The notes below the pieces were generated by a model. It saw nothing but the letters and a program-made list of their open reading frames with translations. It made no database searches and was not told the DNA's origin. The position numbers and the translations under genes are program-made. Of a DNA stretch of 7,012 nucleotides, positions 1 to 6,959 are shown piece after piece; position 1 is the first letter of the stretch, and each line of letters begins with the position of its first letter. This stretch comes from Rhodobacteraceae bacterium UBA1957 (GTDB taxonomy: Bacteria; Pseudomonadota; Alphaproteobacteria; Rhodobacterales; Rhodobacteraceae), in assembly GCA_002336405.1 (NCBI GenBank), contig DDEJ01000047.1, positions 1-7,012 of the forward strand. The letters run 5' to 3'.

Positions 1-120
1 AACAACCTCGAGCACAGGTCGCAGACCAGTTTCAAAAACGGCGCCAACCGCTGCCATGGCAACCGCGTGGGCCTTGCCCATATACCCGCCGCCAACAATT
101 CCAATGCCAATGTTCGACAT
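1..120 (-). CDS. Gfo/Idh/MocA-family NAD(P)-dependent oxidoreductase (5' end only)
   Basis: Only the first 40 codons are present; the gene runs off the left edge. It starts at the ATG complementary to 118-120, six bases after a good ribosome binding site (AGGGGA, complement of 127-132). The protein opens MSNIGIGIVGGGYMGKAHAV, with the dinucleotide-binding glycine motif GGGYMG at residues 10-15 followed by KAHA, the usual N-terminal Rossmann signature of the Gfo/Idh/MocA family (inositol and sugar dehydrogenases). The catalytic half, including the EKP lysine, lies outside the window, so substrate cannot be read. It is divergent from the iol operon and shares its control region, so a role in oxidising an inositol isomer or related polyol is a reasonable inference. 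It differs from the IolG of the operon at 4813-5802 (GCGRIG glycine motif), so it is a second enzyme of the family and not a duplicate. Confidence 0.85.
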   Translation of the reverse strand, partial: MSNIGIGIVGGGYMGKAHAVAMAAVGAVFETGLRPVLEVV

Positions 121-144
121 AGCATTTCCCCTACGAAAAACCGA

Positions 145-160
145 TTGCAACCGGTTGCAA
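145..160. promoter_or_regulatory. Perfect 16-bp palindrome, probable LacI-family operator
   Basis: TTGCAACCGGTTGCAA is its own reverse complement over all 16 bases and the symmetry stops exactly at its ends. A central CG flanked by symmetric half-sites is the hallmark of LacI-family operators; the CCGG centre resembles the site of the E. coli gluconate repressor GntR. It lies in the 124-base divergent region, 25 bases before the minus-strand start codon and 85 bases before the iolD start, and overlaps the best promoter candidate, so repression of one or both units is likely. No regulator gene is in the window, so the cognate protein is inferred only by class. Confidence 0.7.
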
Positions 161-172
161 AGTTTGTATCTT
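145..172 (+). promoter_or_regulatory. Candidate sigma-70 type promoter of the iol operon
   Basis: A -35-like TTGCAA (145-150), a 16-base spacer and a -10-like TATCTT (167-172) form the best match before iolD. The -35 box is the left half of the palindrome and the other half lies in the spacer, so a bound repressor would cover the promoter. Initiation near 179-181 would leave a leader of about 65 bases. An alternative -35, TTGAAA at 171-176, has no convincing -10 partner. Alphaproteobacterial promoters diverge from the consensus, so this is tentative. Confidence 0.35.
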
Positions 173-229
173 GAAAGCCAATAAAAGGTCAACGCGCAAT
201 CGCTGCGCAGGTGTACCTTGGCCTCATAC

Positions 230-235
230 GGAGGG
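230..235 (+). promoter_or_regulatory. Ribosome binding site that fixes the iolD start
   Basis: GGAGGG lies nine bases before the ATG at 245. An in-frame TTG at 218 would add nine residues but would place this strong Shine-Dalgarno sequence inside the coding region and has no comparable site of its own, so 245 is preferred. Confidence 0.8.
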
Positions 236-244
236 ACGTTAGCA

Positions 245-2113
245 ATGTCCGACAGCACTCTGCGACTGACAACAGCGCAAGCGATTATAAAGTATCTGAC
301 GAATCAATTTATAATGATTGATGGCGAAAAGACGCGCATTTGCGGCGGTGGCTTTGGCATTTTCGGACATGGTAACGTCAGCTGCCTCGGTGAGGCGCTT
401 TACAATGCACAAGATGCGTTGCCACTCTATCGCGGTCAAAACGAGCAATCAATGGGCTTTGCTGCGGCCGGATACGCCAAATACCACCTGCGGCGCCGGT
501 TTATGTTTTGCACCGCCTCAGCCGGTCCAGGCACCGCAAACCTGTTAACCTCGGCGGGGCTGGCGCACGCCAACCGGTTGCCAATGCTGATGCTGTGCGG
601 CGACACGTTTTTGACCCGCCTGCCCGATCCTGTCTTGCAACAATTAGAGCATTTCGGCGATCCCACCTTGGGGATCAATGATGCCTTCAAGGCGGTCACC
701 CGCTATTGGGACCGCATCACCCATCCAGCGCAGGTGATCCAGTCGTTGCCTGCGGCGCTGGCTACGATGCTGGATCCGGCCGATTGTGGCCCAACTTTTA
801 TCGCGCTGCCACAGGACGTACAAGGTTGGAGCTACGACTATCCCGCTGCATTTTTTACAGAACGCGTGCACCGCATCCGTCGCCAAACCCCCGACACCGC
901 CGAGATCAACGACGCAGCCAGTCTGCTTGCGTCGGCCAAACGGCCGCTGATCATCGCCGGTGGTGGAGTGCAATATTCAGGGGCCATCAATGAACTGACC
1001 TCTTTTGCCGAAACTCTCAACATACCCGTGGTTGAAACCATTGCCGGACGCGCCAACATGCTGGCAACGCATCCGCTCAACATCGGACCGGTCGGCGTCA
1101 CCGGATCCGACAGTGCAAACTGGGCCGCTGAGCGCGCCGACGTAATCTTGTCTGTGGGCTCCCGGTTGCAGGATTTCACCACCGGATCATGGACCGCATT
1201 TTCCCATGACGCACAATTCATCTCATTGAATTCGGCGCGCCATGATGCCGCCAAACACCGGTCAATGCCAGTCGTTGGCGACGCAAAACTGGGCCTCGCC
1301 GCGCTGCAAAGCGCGCTGGGTCAGCGGTGCGCTGATCCGGCATGGACCAAAGAGGCACAGGCCCAGCGCCAAATCTGGGATCACACCGTCGCAGAAACGG
1401 TGCGCGCAGGCGACAACCGGCCCAATTCCTATGCGCAGGCGATCGGGGTCGTCAACGCTCTGGTCGCGGATCACGACCGCGTGGTTGCTGCAGCAGGCGG
1501 ACTGCCCGCCGAGCTCACCGCCAATTGGCGCACCTTGAAAACCGGCACCGTCGATGTCGAGTTTGGATTTTCATGCATGGGCTATGAAATTGCCGGCGCT
1601 TGGGGCGCACGGATTGCACAATCAGAAAAAGAACCCGAGGCAGACACCATCAGCTTTGTCGGTGACGGGTCTTATCTGATGTTGAACTCTGATATCTACT
1701 CGTCGGTTCTGACCGGTAAAAAGCTGATTATTGTAGTGCTCGACAATGGCGGGTTTGCGGTGATCAACAAATTGCAAAACAATACCGGAAACGAGAGCTT
1801 TAATAATCTGATCAAAGACTGCCCCACGGTCTCTGAACCCTTTGCTGTGGATTTCGAGGCGCATGCAAAATCCATGGGCGCACTGGCCGAAACCGTGCAA
1901 AACCCCGCAGGTCTGGGCGCTGCTTTTAAACGCGCGCAAAGCGCAGATCAAACCTCGGTGATTGTAATGCAGGTCGACCCGTATGTGGGTTGGACCGAAG
2001 GCGGCCATACGTGGTGGGAGATTGGCACCCCCCATGTCACTGACAGCACCAAAATACGCAACGCTCATATTGAGTGGGAATCCAGCCGCCCCAAACAGCG
2101 TCGAGGCATCTAA
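245..2113 (+). CDS. iolD: 3D-(3,5/4)-trihydroxycyclohexane-1,2-dione acylhydrolase (IolD)
   Basis: This thiamine-diphosphate enzyme hydrolytically opens the inositol-derived cyclohexanedione to 5-deoxyglucuronate (EC 3.7.1.22), a cytoplasmic step. The 622-residue protein has the three-domain layout of the acetolactate synthase superfamily. The N-terminal pyrimidine-binding domain (about 10-180) carries the IolD-type stretch GIFGHGNV (38-45) and YRGQNEQ (62-68), in which E67 fits the glutamate that activates the cofactor. The central domain (about 215-355) includes GGGVQYSG from 239. The C-terminal diphosphate-binding domain has GDG at 473-475 and, 25 residues later, the metal-binding N501 in DNGGF, matching the GDG-x(25-30)-N motif. 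Length fits known IolD proteins and no break is visible. It is first in the operon, and its stop codon overlaps the iolC start by one base (TAATG). The start is set by the Shine-Dalgarno sequence at 230. Confidence 0.96.
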   Translation: MSDSTLRLTTAQAIIKYLTNQFIMIDGEKTRICGGGFGIFGHGNVSCLGEALYNAQDALPLYRGQNEQSMGFAAAGYAKYHLRRRFMFCTASAGPGTANLLTSAGLAHANRLPMLMLCGDTFLTRLPDPVLQQLEHFGDPTLGINDAFKAVTRYWDRITHPAQVIQSLPAALATMLDPADCGPTFIALPQDVQGWSYDYPAAFFTERVHRIRRQTPDTAEINDAASLLASAKRPLIIAGGGVQYSGAINELTSFAETLNIPVVETIAGRANMLATHPLNIGPVGVTGSDSANWAAERADVILSVGSRLQDFTTGSWTAFSHDAQFISLNSARHDAAKHRSMPVVGDAKLGLAALQSALGQRCADPAWTKEAQAQRQIWDHTVAETVRAGDNRPNSYAQAIGVVNALVADHDRVVAAAGGLPAELTANWRTLKTGTVDVEFGFSCMGYEIAGAWGARIAQSEKEPEADTISFVGDGSYLMLNSDIYSSVLTGKKLIIVVLDNGGFAVINKLQNNTGNESFNNLIKDCPTVSEPFAVDFEAHAKSMGALAETVQNPAGLGAAFKRAQSADQTSVIVMQVDPYVGWTEGGHTWWEIGTPHVTDSTKIRNAHIEWESSRPKQRRGI

Positions 2114-3093
2114 TGACCCTATTCAACGGCATCCGCGAGAATAATTTTCTGGTCATCGGCCGCGTTGGGATCGACTTTTTCCCCGATCCACCAGGCTGCA
2201 AAACCGAAGACGCAACCACCATGTCCGTGGGCATGGGCGGATCATCAGCCAATATCGCTGCCGGGATTGTCAAGTTGGGCGGGCAAGCCGCACTTGTCAC
2301 CTCTGTCTCAGATGATTCCGTCGGTCGCTATTGCCTGAACCAATTGCGTCATTACGGCATCGGCTCACACTATGTGAAAAACGTCGGAGGCGAGGCACGC
2401 AATTCTCTGGCGGTGTATGAAAGCCGGGTCGATGATCACCAATCGGTGATTTACCGCAATGGGGCCGCCGATTTCGAGATGACCGTCGCCGATGTCGAAG
2501 CCGTTGAGTACAGCGCCTATGGCGCCCTAATTACCGCCGGCACCGTGTTTGCCGCCGAACCGTCGCGCAGCGCTGCGTTCCGAGCCTTTGAGTTGGCCCG
2601 CGCGGCCGGACTGCCGATACTGTTTGACGTCGACTACCGCCCCTATTCGTGGCCCTCAGCGCAGATTGCAGAAGAGGTCCTATCAAAGGCCGCGGCCCTT
2701 TCAGACGCCATCGTTGGAAATGACGACGAGTTCGGCTTTATGAGCGGCGACAAGGCCCGCGGGTTGCAAAAAGCCCGCGATCTGGCGCAGAACTCTGCGC
2801 AATTGGTGATTTATAAGATGGGTGAAGACGGCTCGATCACCATCACCCCCGAAACCGAGTTTCGCACCGGCATCTATCCGGTTCAAGCATTGAAACCCAC
2901 CGGGGCCGGCGACAGCTTTATGGCTGGTCTAGTCTCGTCGATTGCGGCGGGCCACAGTCTGCAACAAGCCGTTTTGCGCGGCTCTGCCTGTGCCTCAATC
3001 ACCGTCTCGAAACCCGGTTGTGCCCCTGCTATGGCCGATAGTGACACACTGGCCACATTTTTACAAAACCACTCCGGCCCCACCAATATTTAG
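2113..3093 (+). CDS. iolC: 5-dehydro-2-deoxygluconokinase (IolC), stand-alone PfkB kinase
   Basis: IolC uses ATP to phosphorylate 5-dehydro-2-deoxygluconate to the 6-phosphate (EC 2.7.1.92), trapping the intermediate for aldol cleavage. The 326-residue protein has the ribokinase/PfkB fold. FLVIGRVGIDFF near the N-terminus and GGSSAN (42-47) make up the substrate-binding part. FDVDYRPYSW (171-180) is the DxDYRP stretch typical of IolC. TGAGDSF from 263 is the second PfkB signature, with anion-hole glycines and catalytic base D267. The ATG at 2113 overlaps the iolD stop, with a weak CGAGG six bases before it, so translation is probably coupled; an in-frame GTG at 2074 would run 39 bases into iolD and is less likely. 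Many proteobacterial IolC proteins are about 640 residues with a C-terminal DUF2090 aldolase-like domain; this one ends after the kinase, like the Bacillus protein. Confidence 0.94.
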   Translation: MTLFNGIRENNFLVIGRVGIDFFPDPPGCKTEDATTMSVGMGGSSANIAAGIVKLGGQAALVTSVSDDSVGRYCLNQLRHYGIGSHYVKNVGGEARNSLAVYESRVDDHQSVIYRNGAADFEMTVADVEAVEYSAYGALITAGTVFAAEPSRSAAFRAFELARAAGLPILFDVDYRPYSWPSAQIAEEVLSKAAALSDAIVGNDDEFGFMSGDKARGLQKARDLAQNSAQLVIYKMGEDGSITITPETEFRTGIYPVQALKPTGAGDSFMAGLVSSIAAGHSLQQAVLRGSACASITVSKPGCAPAMADSDTLATFLQNHSGPTNI

Positions 3094-3128
3094 CAGACAT
3101 CCAGAGATGAATACAAAAAGGAAAGCCG

Positions 3129-3971
3129 ATGCATATCGCCCCGTTTGATAATGAAAATAAACCGATCGTCGATGTCGATGACGCGCTGGTACCGCTCAAT
3201 TATTTTAATATCGTCAAACTGAAAGCCGGCGAGCAGTTTCGCTATGCGGTGCCGGGGTATGAGACGTGCATCGTCCCGGCCACTGGCACAATTGATGTCA
3301 CCGTGGGCGGGCAGAGCTATGACGCACTGGGCACCCGCACGACCGACGTCTGGGATGGCGAACCCGAGGGGGTTTATGTGCCGGTTGGTATGACGGCCGA
3401 GTTCACCTGCCTTACCGATGCCGCAGAGATATTTATCGCCGGCGCCAAATATGACAAGGTACTAGAGCCGTTTGATGTCAGGGTGGCACAATTGGACAAG
3501 GTGCAATATGGCTCTGACGACACCAAAACTCACCGCAAGATCAAACATATCCTGGGTCAGCAACAAGCCGACAAGGTTGGTCGCCTTCTGGTCAGCGAGT
3601 TGTTTACTGTCGGACAGGGAGGCTGGTCCGGCTTTCCCAGCCACAAGCATGATACAGACCGGCTGCCCGATGAAACCCGCCATGACGAAACGTATAATTT
3701 CCGCTTTAAGCCGAATTACGGCTCGGGTGTGCAAATGCTGCAACGTGAGGATAATAAGCCCGGCGAGGCCTATCATATTATGGATGGGTCGACGATTTGT
3801 CTCGACAAAGGCTATCACCCTTGTTGCGTGCTACCGGGCTATGAAATGTACTATTTCACTATTCTGGGCGGGTTGAGCCAGCGGTCTTTGAAACAGTATT
3901 TTCAACCAACCCACGCCGCCCAATTACACACTATTCCAGGCATTATGGATATGGTGGCCAAATTTAAATGA
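3129..3971 (+). CDS. iolB: 5-deoxy-glucuronate isomerase (IolB)
   Basis: IolB isomerises 5-deoxyglucuronate to 5-dehydro-2-deoxygluconate (EC 5.3.1.30), linking IolD to IolC. The 280-residue protein is a two-cupin KduI/IolB-family enzyme of normal length. The second cupin holds the expected metal site: SHKHD with H172 and H174, E187 in the following HDETYNFRF stretch, and H230 in GYHPCCVLPGYEMYY, a strongly conserved IolB segment. The N-terminal half (about 1-115) forms the first cupin and shows no obvious metal site. AAGGA at 3118-3122 lies six bases before the ATG. The 35-base gap after iolC is the largest in the operon and shows neither promoter nor terminator. The stop overlaps the next start by four bases (ATGA). 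Confidence 0.95.
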   Translation: MHIAPFDNENKPIVDVDDALVPLNYFNIVKLKAGEQFRYAVPGYETCIVPATGTIDVTVGGQSYDALGTRTTDVWDGEPEGVYVPVGMTAEFTCLTDAAEIFIAGAKYDKVLEPFDVRVAQLDKVQYGSDDTKTHRKIKHILGQQQADKVGRLLVSELFTVGQGGWSGFPSHKHDTDRLPDETRHDETYNFRFKPNYGSGVQMLQREDNKPGEAYHIMDGSTICLDKGYHPCCVLPGYEMYYFTILGGLSQRSLKQYFQPTHAAQLHTIPGIMDMVAKFK

Positions 3972-4810
3972 CCCTTGCAACACTCTCAGATGTACTCCAG
4001 CCAGCGCTGCGAGGTGGCTATGCTGTGGGGGGGCTTGTGACCCTTGGCTGGGAAGATATGCGCGCCTATACCGAGGCCGCACAGGCGCTTGGCGCGCCAC
4101 TGATCCTGCAGGCAGGTCCGTCGTGTCGCGAACATACCCCCCTGCCCGTCTTAGGGCATATGTTCAGACATCTGGCTGCAAGCGTAGATGTGCCTGTCGT
4201 GGCGCATCTGGATCATGGCTATACTTATCAAGAGTGTAAAATTGCGCTTGAGAGCGGCTTTACCTCGTTGATGTATGACGGATCACGCAAACCGCTCACT
4301 CAAAATATTGACGAGACCGCCGCAATCGCCGAAATGGCTCGTGACGCAGGTATTTCCTGCGAGGGCGAGATCGGTTTTGTCGGCTATGCCAACGGCGACA
4401 ACTCGACCGGCACCGATCCCGACGAGGCCGCGCGATTTGCTCGCGATAGCGGTGTCGATGCCATGGCGATCTCTTGCGGCAATGTGCATCTGCAAGAAGA
4501 CAAACAGGGCGGTCTGGATGTTGCACGCATCAAAGCGATTGAGGCGGTCACCGACCTGCCACTGGTGATCCATGGTGGCTCGGGCGTGCCGGTGGCCCAG
4601 CGTATGCAGTTGGCGGCCGAAAGCCGCATTTGCAAATTCAACATCGGCACAGAATTGCGGATGGCCTTTGGCCAGGCGCTGCGGGCGGCTGTGACCGCGG
4701 ATGCCACACGGTTTGACCGGGTGCAAATTCTGCGGGAAACCGCCGATCCCGTAAAGGCGGCAGCGATGCGTGTTCTCACGGCCTTTGGGGCCCCTGATCT
4801 AAGGACTTGA
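3968..4810 (+). CDS. iolJ: Class II (zinc) aldolase, probable 6-phospho-5-dehydro-2-deoxygluconate aldolase (IolJ-like)
   Basis: This 280-residue protein belongs to the class II fructose-bisphosphate/tagatose-bisphosphate aldolase family. HLDHG (80-84) gives the catalytic D82 and zinc ligand H83; H174 in CGNVHLQ and H202 in VIHGGSG complete the zinc site. EGEIG (132-136) holds the conserved glutamate, and GGSG (203-206) with NIGTELR (225-231) are the expected phosphate-binding loops. In an operon with iolC and no IolC-fused aldolase domain, the likely reaction is cleavage of 2-deoxy-5-keto-gluconate 6-phosphate into dihydroxyacetone phosphate and malonate semialdehyde (EC 4.1.2.29). The substrate is inferred from context; a related ketose-phosphate cannot be excluded. 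Leucine follows the zinc histidine of GNVH, where the aldolases compared from memory have glycine. The ATG overlaps the iolB stop (ATGA), so translation is probably coupled. Confidence 0.85.
   Translation: MTLATLSDVLQPALRGGYAVGGLVTLGWEDMRAYTEAAQALGAPLILQAGPSCREHTPLPVLGHMFRHLAASVDVPVVAHLDHGYTYQECKIALESGFTSLMYDGSRKPLTQNIDETAAIAEMARDAGISCEGEIGFVGYANGDNSTGTDPDEAARFARDSGVDAMAISCGNVHLQEDKQGGLDVARIKAIEAVTDLPLVIHGGSGVPVAQRMQLAAESRICKFNIGTELRMAFGQALRAAVTADATRFDRVQILRETADPVKAAAMRVLTAFGAPDLRT
4801..4805 (+). promoter_or_regulatory. Ribosome binding site that fixes the iolG start
   Basis: AAGGA sits seven bases before the ATG at 4813. The in-frame TTG at 4807, which overlaps the aldolase stop, is only one base from this site and too close to be used, so the protein begins MLNIGILG. 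The site lies within the last codons of the aldolase gene. Confidence 0.7.
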
Positions 4811-4812
4811 AA

Positions 4813-5802
4813 ATGCTGAATATCGGAATTCTTGGCTGTGGTCGTATCGGGCAGGTGCATGCTGCCAGTTTGGACCTGATTACCGATGCGCGGGTCGCCG
4901 CTGTGGCCGATTTCTTGCCAGAAGCCGCGCAGGCATTGGCCGCAAAATCCGGTGCCCCGGTGATGGAGGGTGATGCGCTGATCAACAACCCAGACATCGA
5001 TGCTGTGGTGATTGGTACCCCCACCGACACGCATTACGAGCTGATCCAGAAAGCCGCCAAAGCAGGCAAAGCTATATTTTGCGAAAAGCCGGTCGATATG
5101 TCGGTCCAACGTATCAAAGAATGTCAAACTGCGGTCGAACAGGCAGGCGTGACCTTTTTGACCGCGTTCAACCGGCGCTTTGACCCCAATTTTGCGGCGG
5201 TACAAAGCCGGCTGGCCGCAGGTGAGATTGGCACCGTTGAACTGCTCACTATTCTCAGCCGCGACCCCTCACCACCCCCTCTGTCCTATATCAGGTCCTC
5301 GGGCGGGATTTTTCGCGATATGATGATCCATGATCTGGATTTGGCGCGCTTTATGTTACGCGAAGACCCTGTTTTGATCATGGCGACCGGGTCTTGTCTT
5401 GTCGATCCAGACATTGGGGCCGCTGGCGATGTTGATACTGCTGCGGTTATGCTGCAAACCGCGTCGGGAAAAATCTGTCAGATTTCCAATTCGCGACGCG
5501 CCACCTATGGCTATGACCAACGCGTAGAAGTACATGGAAGCAAGGGCATGTTGCGGGCTGACAACATCTTGGAAAGCTCTGTTGAGGTTGCGACCAAAGA
5601 AGGATTTCGCCGTGCCCCGGCGCAGCATTTTTTCCTCGAGCGTTATAGCGAGGCCTATCGCTTAGAGATGGTGCACTTCATACAAGCCGCCAAAGCCGGC
5701 GTGCAACCCAGTCCAAACATAGAAGATGGATTAAAAGCCCAGATACTGGCCGATGCCGCAGCAACCGCGCTGGCAACCGGCCAGCCCCAGCGCATCGCAT
5801 AA
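4813..5802 (+). CDS. iolG: myo-Inositol 2-dehydrogenase (IolG), Gfo/Idh/MocA family
   Basis: IolG oxidises myo-inositol to 2-keto-myo-inositol (scyllo-inosose) with NAD+ (EC 1.1.1.18), the first step of the pathway. The 329-residue protein, normal for the family, has an N-terminal Rossmann domain with GCGRIG at 8-13, followed by the EKP motif at 91-93 (K92) and a C-terminal alpha/beta substrate domain. FNRRFDPNF (119-127) and FRDMMIHDLDLARF are typical of bacterial inositol dehydrogenases. K92, D169 and H173 align by motif and spacing with the Lys-Asp-His catalytic set of Bacillus IolG (K97, D172, H176). It begins two bases after the aldolase stop and is clearly part of the operon. Activity on other inositol isomers or glucose, as seen in some homologues, is possible and cannot be judged from sequence. 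Confidence 0.9.
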   Translation: MLNIGILGCGRIGQVHAASLDLITDARVAAVADFLPEAAQALAAKSGAPVMEGDALINNPDIDAVVIGTPTDTHYELIQKAAKAGKAIFCEKPVDMSVQRIKECQTAVEQAGVTFLTAFNRRFDPNFAAVQSRLAAGEIGTVELLTILSRDPSPPPLSYIRSSGGIFRDMMIHDLDLARFMLREDPVLIMATGSCLVDPDIGAAGDVDTAAVMLQTASGKICQISNSRRATYGYDQRVEVHGSKGMLRADNILESSVEVATKEGFRRAPAQHFFLERYSEAYRLEMVHFIQAAKAGVQPSPNIEDGLKAQILADAAATALATGQPQRIA

Positions 5803-5819
5803 CAGGAGCGGTCACAGTA

Positions 5820-6959
5820 ATGGCTCAGTGGTACAATCAACAATCCGGAACCCTTGCCGAGTTAAAGGCCTGGACCAAACGACAGACGCAAGCAGCGCAC
5901 TATCCGCGCGCCAGTGACATTCAAAACAATGTACCGCTCTACGACGGGTCTGGCTTGGCAGACTACGATCGCAAGGCGTTGATGGGCGAATGGGCCGATG
6001 TTCTGCTCAACGGTCCTGGCATCATTGCGATCAAAGGCGCCTTTCCAGACACGGCACCGATTGACCGTGCCACCGCAGTCTTTGAGACCATCATCACCAC
6101 TGAAAAAGCCGCTGGGGCAGCCGCTGCAGACCATTTTGCCAAACCCGGTGCCAATGACCGAATTTGGAACGTGCTTGAAAAACACTGTCTGGCCGATCCC
6201 GAAGGCTTTGCCGCGTATTTTGCCAACCACGCCCTTGCTACCGTGGCCGAGGCCTGGCTGGGACCCGCCTATCAGATGACCGCACAGATGAACCGGGTCA
6301 ATCCTGGCGGCACCGCCCAATCCGCCCATCGTGATTACCATCTTGGCTTTATGACAGCTGCTCAATCAGCAGCCTATCCGGCGCATGTACACGCGTTGTC
6401 TCCCACTTTAACACTGCAGGGCGCGGTGGCGCATTGCAACATGCCTCTGGAAAGCGGTCCGACGCTCTATCTGCCGTTCTCACAACATATGGAGGCGGGG
6501 TATCTGGCGTTCCCACGTCCGGAATTTCAGGAGTTTTTTCAAGAAAATCATATGCAACTGCCGCTGGAAAAGGGCGATGCAGTCTTTTTCAATCCTGCCT
6601 TGATGCATGCAGCTGGTACCAACGTGTCGAAGGACATCTACCGGATGGCAAATCTGCTTCAGGTGTCTTCGGCCTTTGGTCGGGCGATGGAAACGGTGAA
6701 CCGCTCTGCCATGTGTCTCGCGCTCTATCCGACACTTTTGGCCAGTGACATGGACACAGCTACCCAAGCTGCGGTTATCGCAGCAGCGGCCGAAGGCTAT
6801 GCCTTTCCGACCGACCTTGACCGCGATCCACCGATTGGTGGGCTTGCCCCGGCTAGTCAGGCCGATCTGATGCATAAAGCCCTGCAAGATAGGATTAGTG
6901 TAGAAGCGTTCTGCGAGCAGATGACCGCGCTTAGCACCCGGCGCGCCAGTTCAAATTAA
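5820..6959 (+). CDS. Phytanoyl-CoA dioxygenase (PhyH) family Fe(II)/2-oxoglutarate oxygenase, substrate unknown
   Basis: The 379-residue protein is a probable non-haem iron, 2-oxoglutarate-dependent oxygenase of the PhyH family. The two-histidine-one-carboxylate iron site can be read directly: HRD gives H170 and D172, and the distal histidine is H263 in FFNPALMHAAG. R275, twelve residues on, fits the arginine that binds the 2-oxoglutarate carboxylate. The surrounding GGTAQSAHRDYHLGF and KGDAVFFNPALMH stretches are typical of the family. No signal peptide or membrane segment is seen, so it should act in the cytoplasm. It follows iolG by 17 bases, with AGGAG at 5804-5808 eleven bases before the ATG, a slightly long spacing. 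The standard inositol pathway has no such step. Family members hydroxylate acyl-CoAs, amino acids, phosphonates and other small molecules, so a modified inositol or an unrelated metabolite are both open. Confidence 0.85.
   Translation: MAQWYNQQSGTLAELKAWTKRQTQAAHYPRASDIQNNVPLYDGSGLADYDRKALMGEWADVLLNGPGIIAIKGAFPDTAPIDRATAVFETIITTEKAAGAAAADHFAKPGANDRIWNVLEKHCLADPEGFAAYFANHALATVAEAWLGPAYQMTAQMNRVNPGGTAQSAHRDYHLGFMTAAQSAAYPAHVHALSPTLTLQGAVAHCNMPLESGPTLYLPFSQHMEAGYLAFPRPEFQEFFQENHMQLPLEKGDAVFFNPALMHAAGTNVSKDIYRMANLLQVSSAFGRAMETVNRSAMCLALYPTLLASDMDTATQAAVIAAAAEGYAFPTDLDRDPPIGGLAPASQADLMHKALQDRISVEAFCEQMTALSTRRASSN

Noticed and set aside
218..244. Extended N-terminus of IolD from the TTG at 218
   Set aside because: The strong GGAGGG at 230-235 would lie inside the coding sequence and is correctly spaced for the ATG at 245.
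2759..2778. Inverted repeat GCGGG/CCCGC with a 10-base loop inside iolC, with TTGCA in the loop
   Set aside because: The stem is short, it lies within conserved kinase coding sequence, no T run follows, and the loop does not contain the full operator palindrome. It is most likely a chance result of GC-rich codons.
3094..3128. The iolC-iolB gap as a possible internal promoter or terminator
   Set aside because: Its 35 bases hold only a ribosome binding site; there is no hairpin and no paired -35/-10 elements.
4384..5205. Long open frame on the minus strand (273 codons) spanning the aldolase/iolG junction
   Set aside because: It is antisense to two clearly identified genes, its translation shows no recognisable domain, and it crosses a gene boundary. 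It is explained by the GC-biased codons of the genuine genes.
5862..6365. Minus-strand open frame (167 codons) inside the oxygenase gene
   Set aside because: The opposite strand has an intact Fe(II)/2-oxoglutarate motif set, and the antisense translation resembles no family I know.
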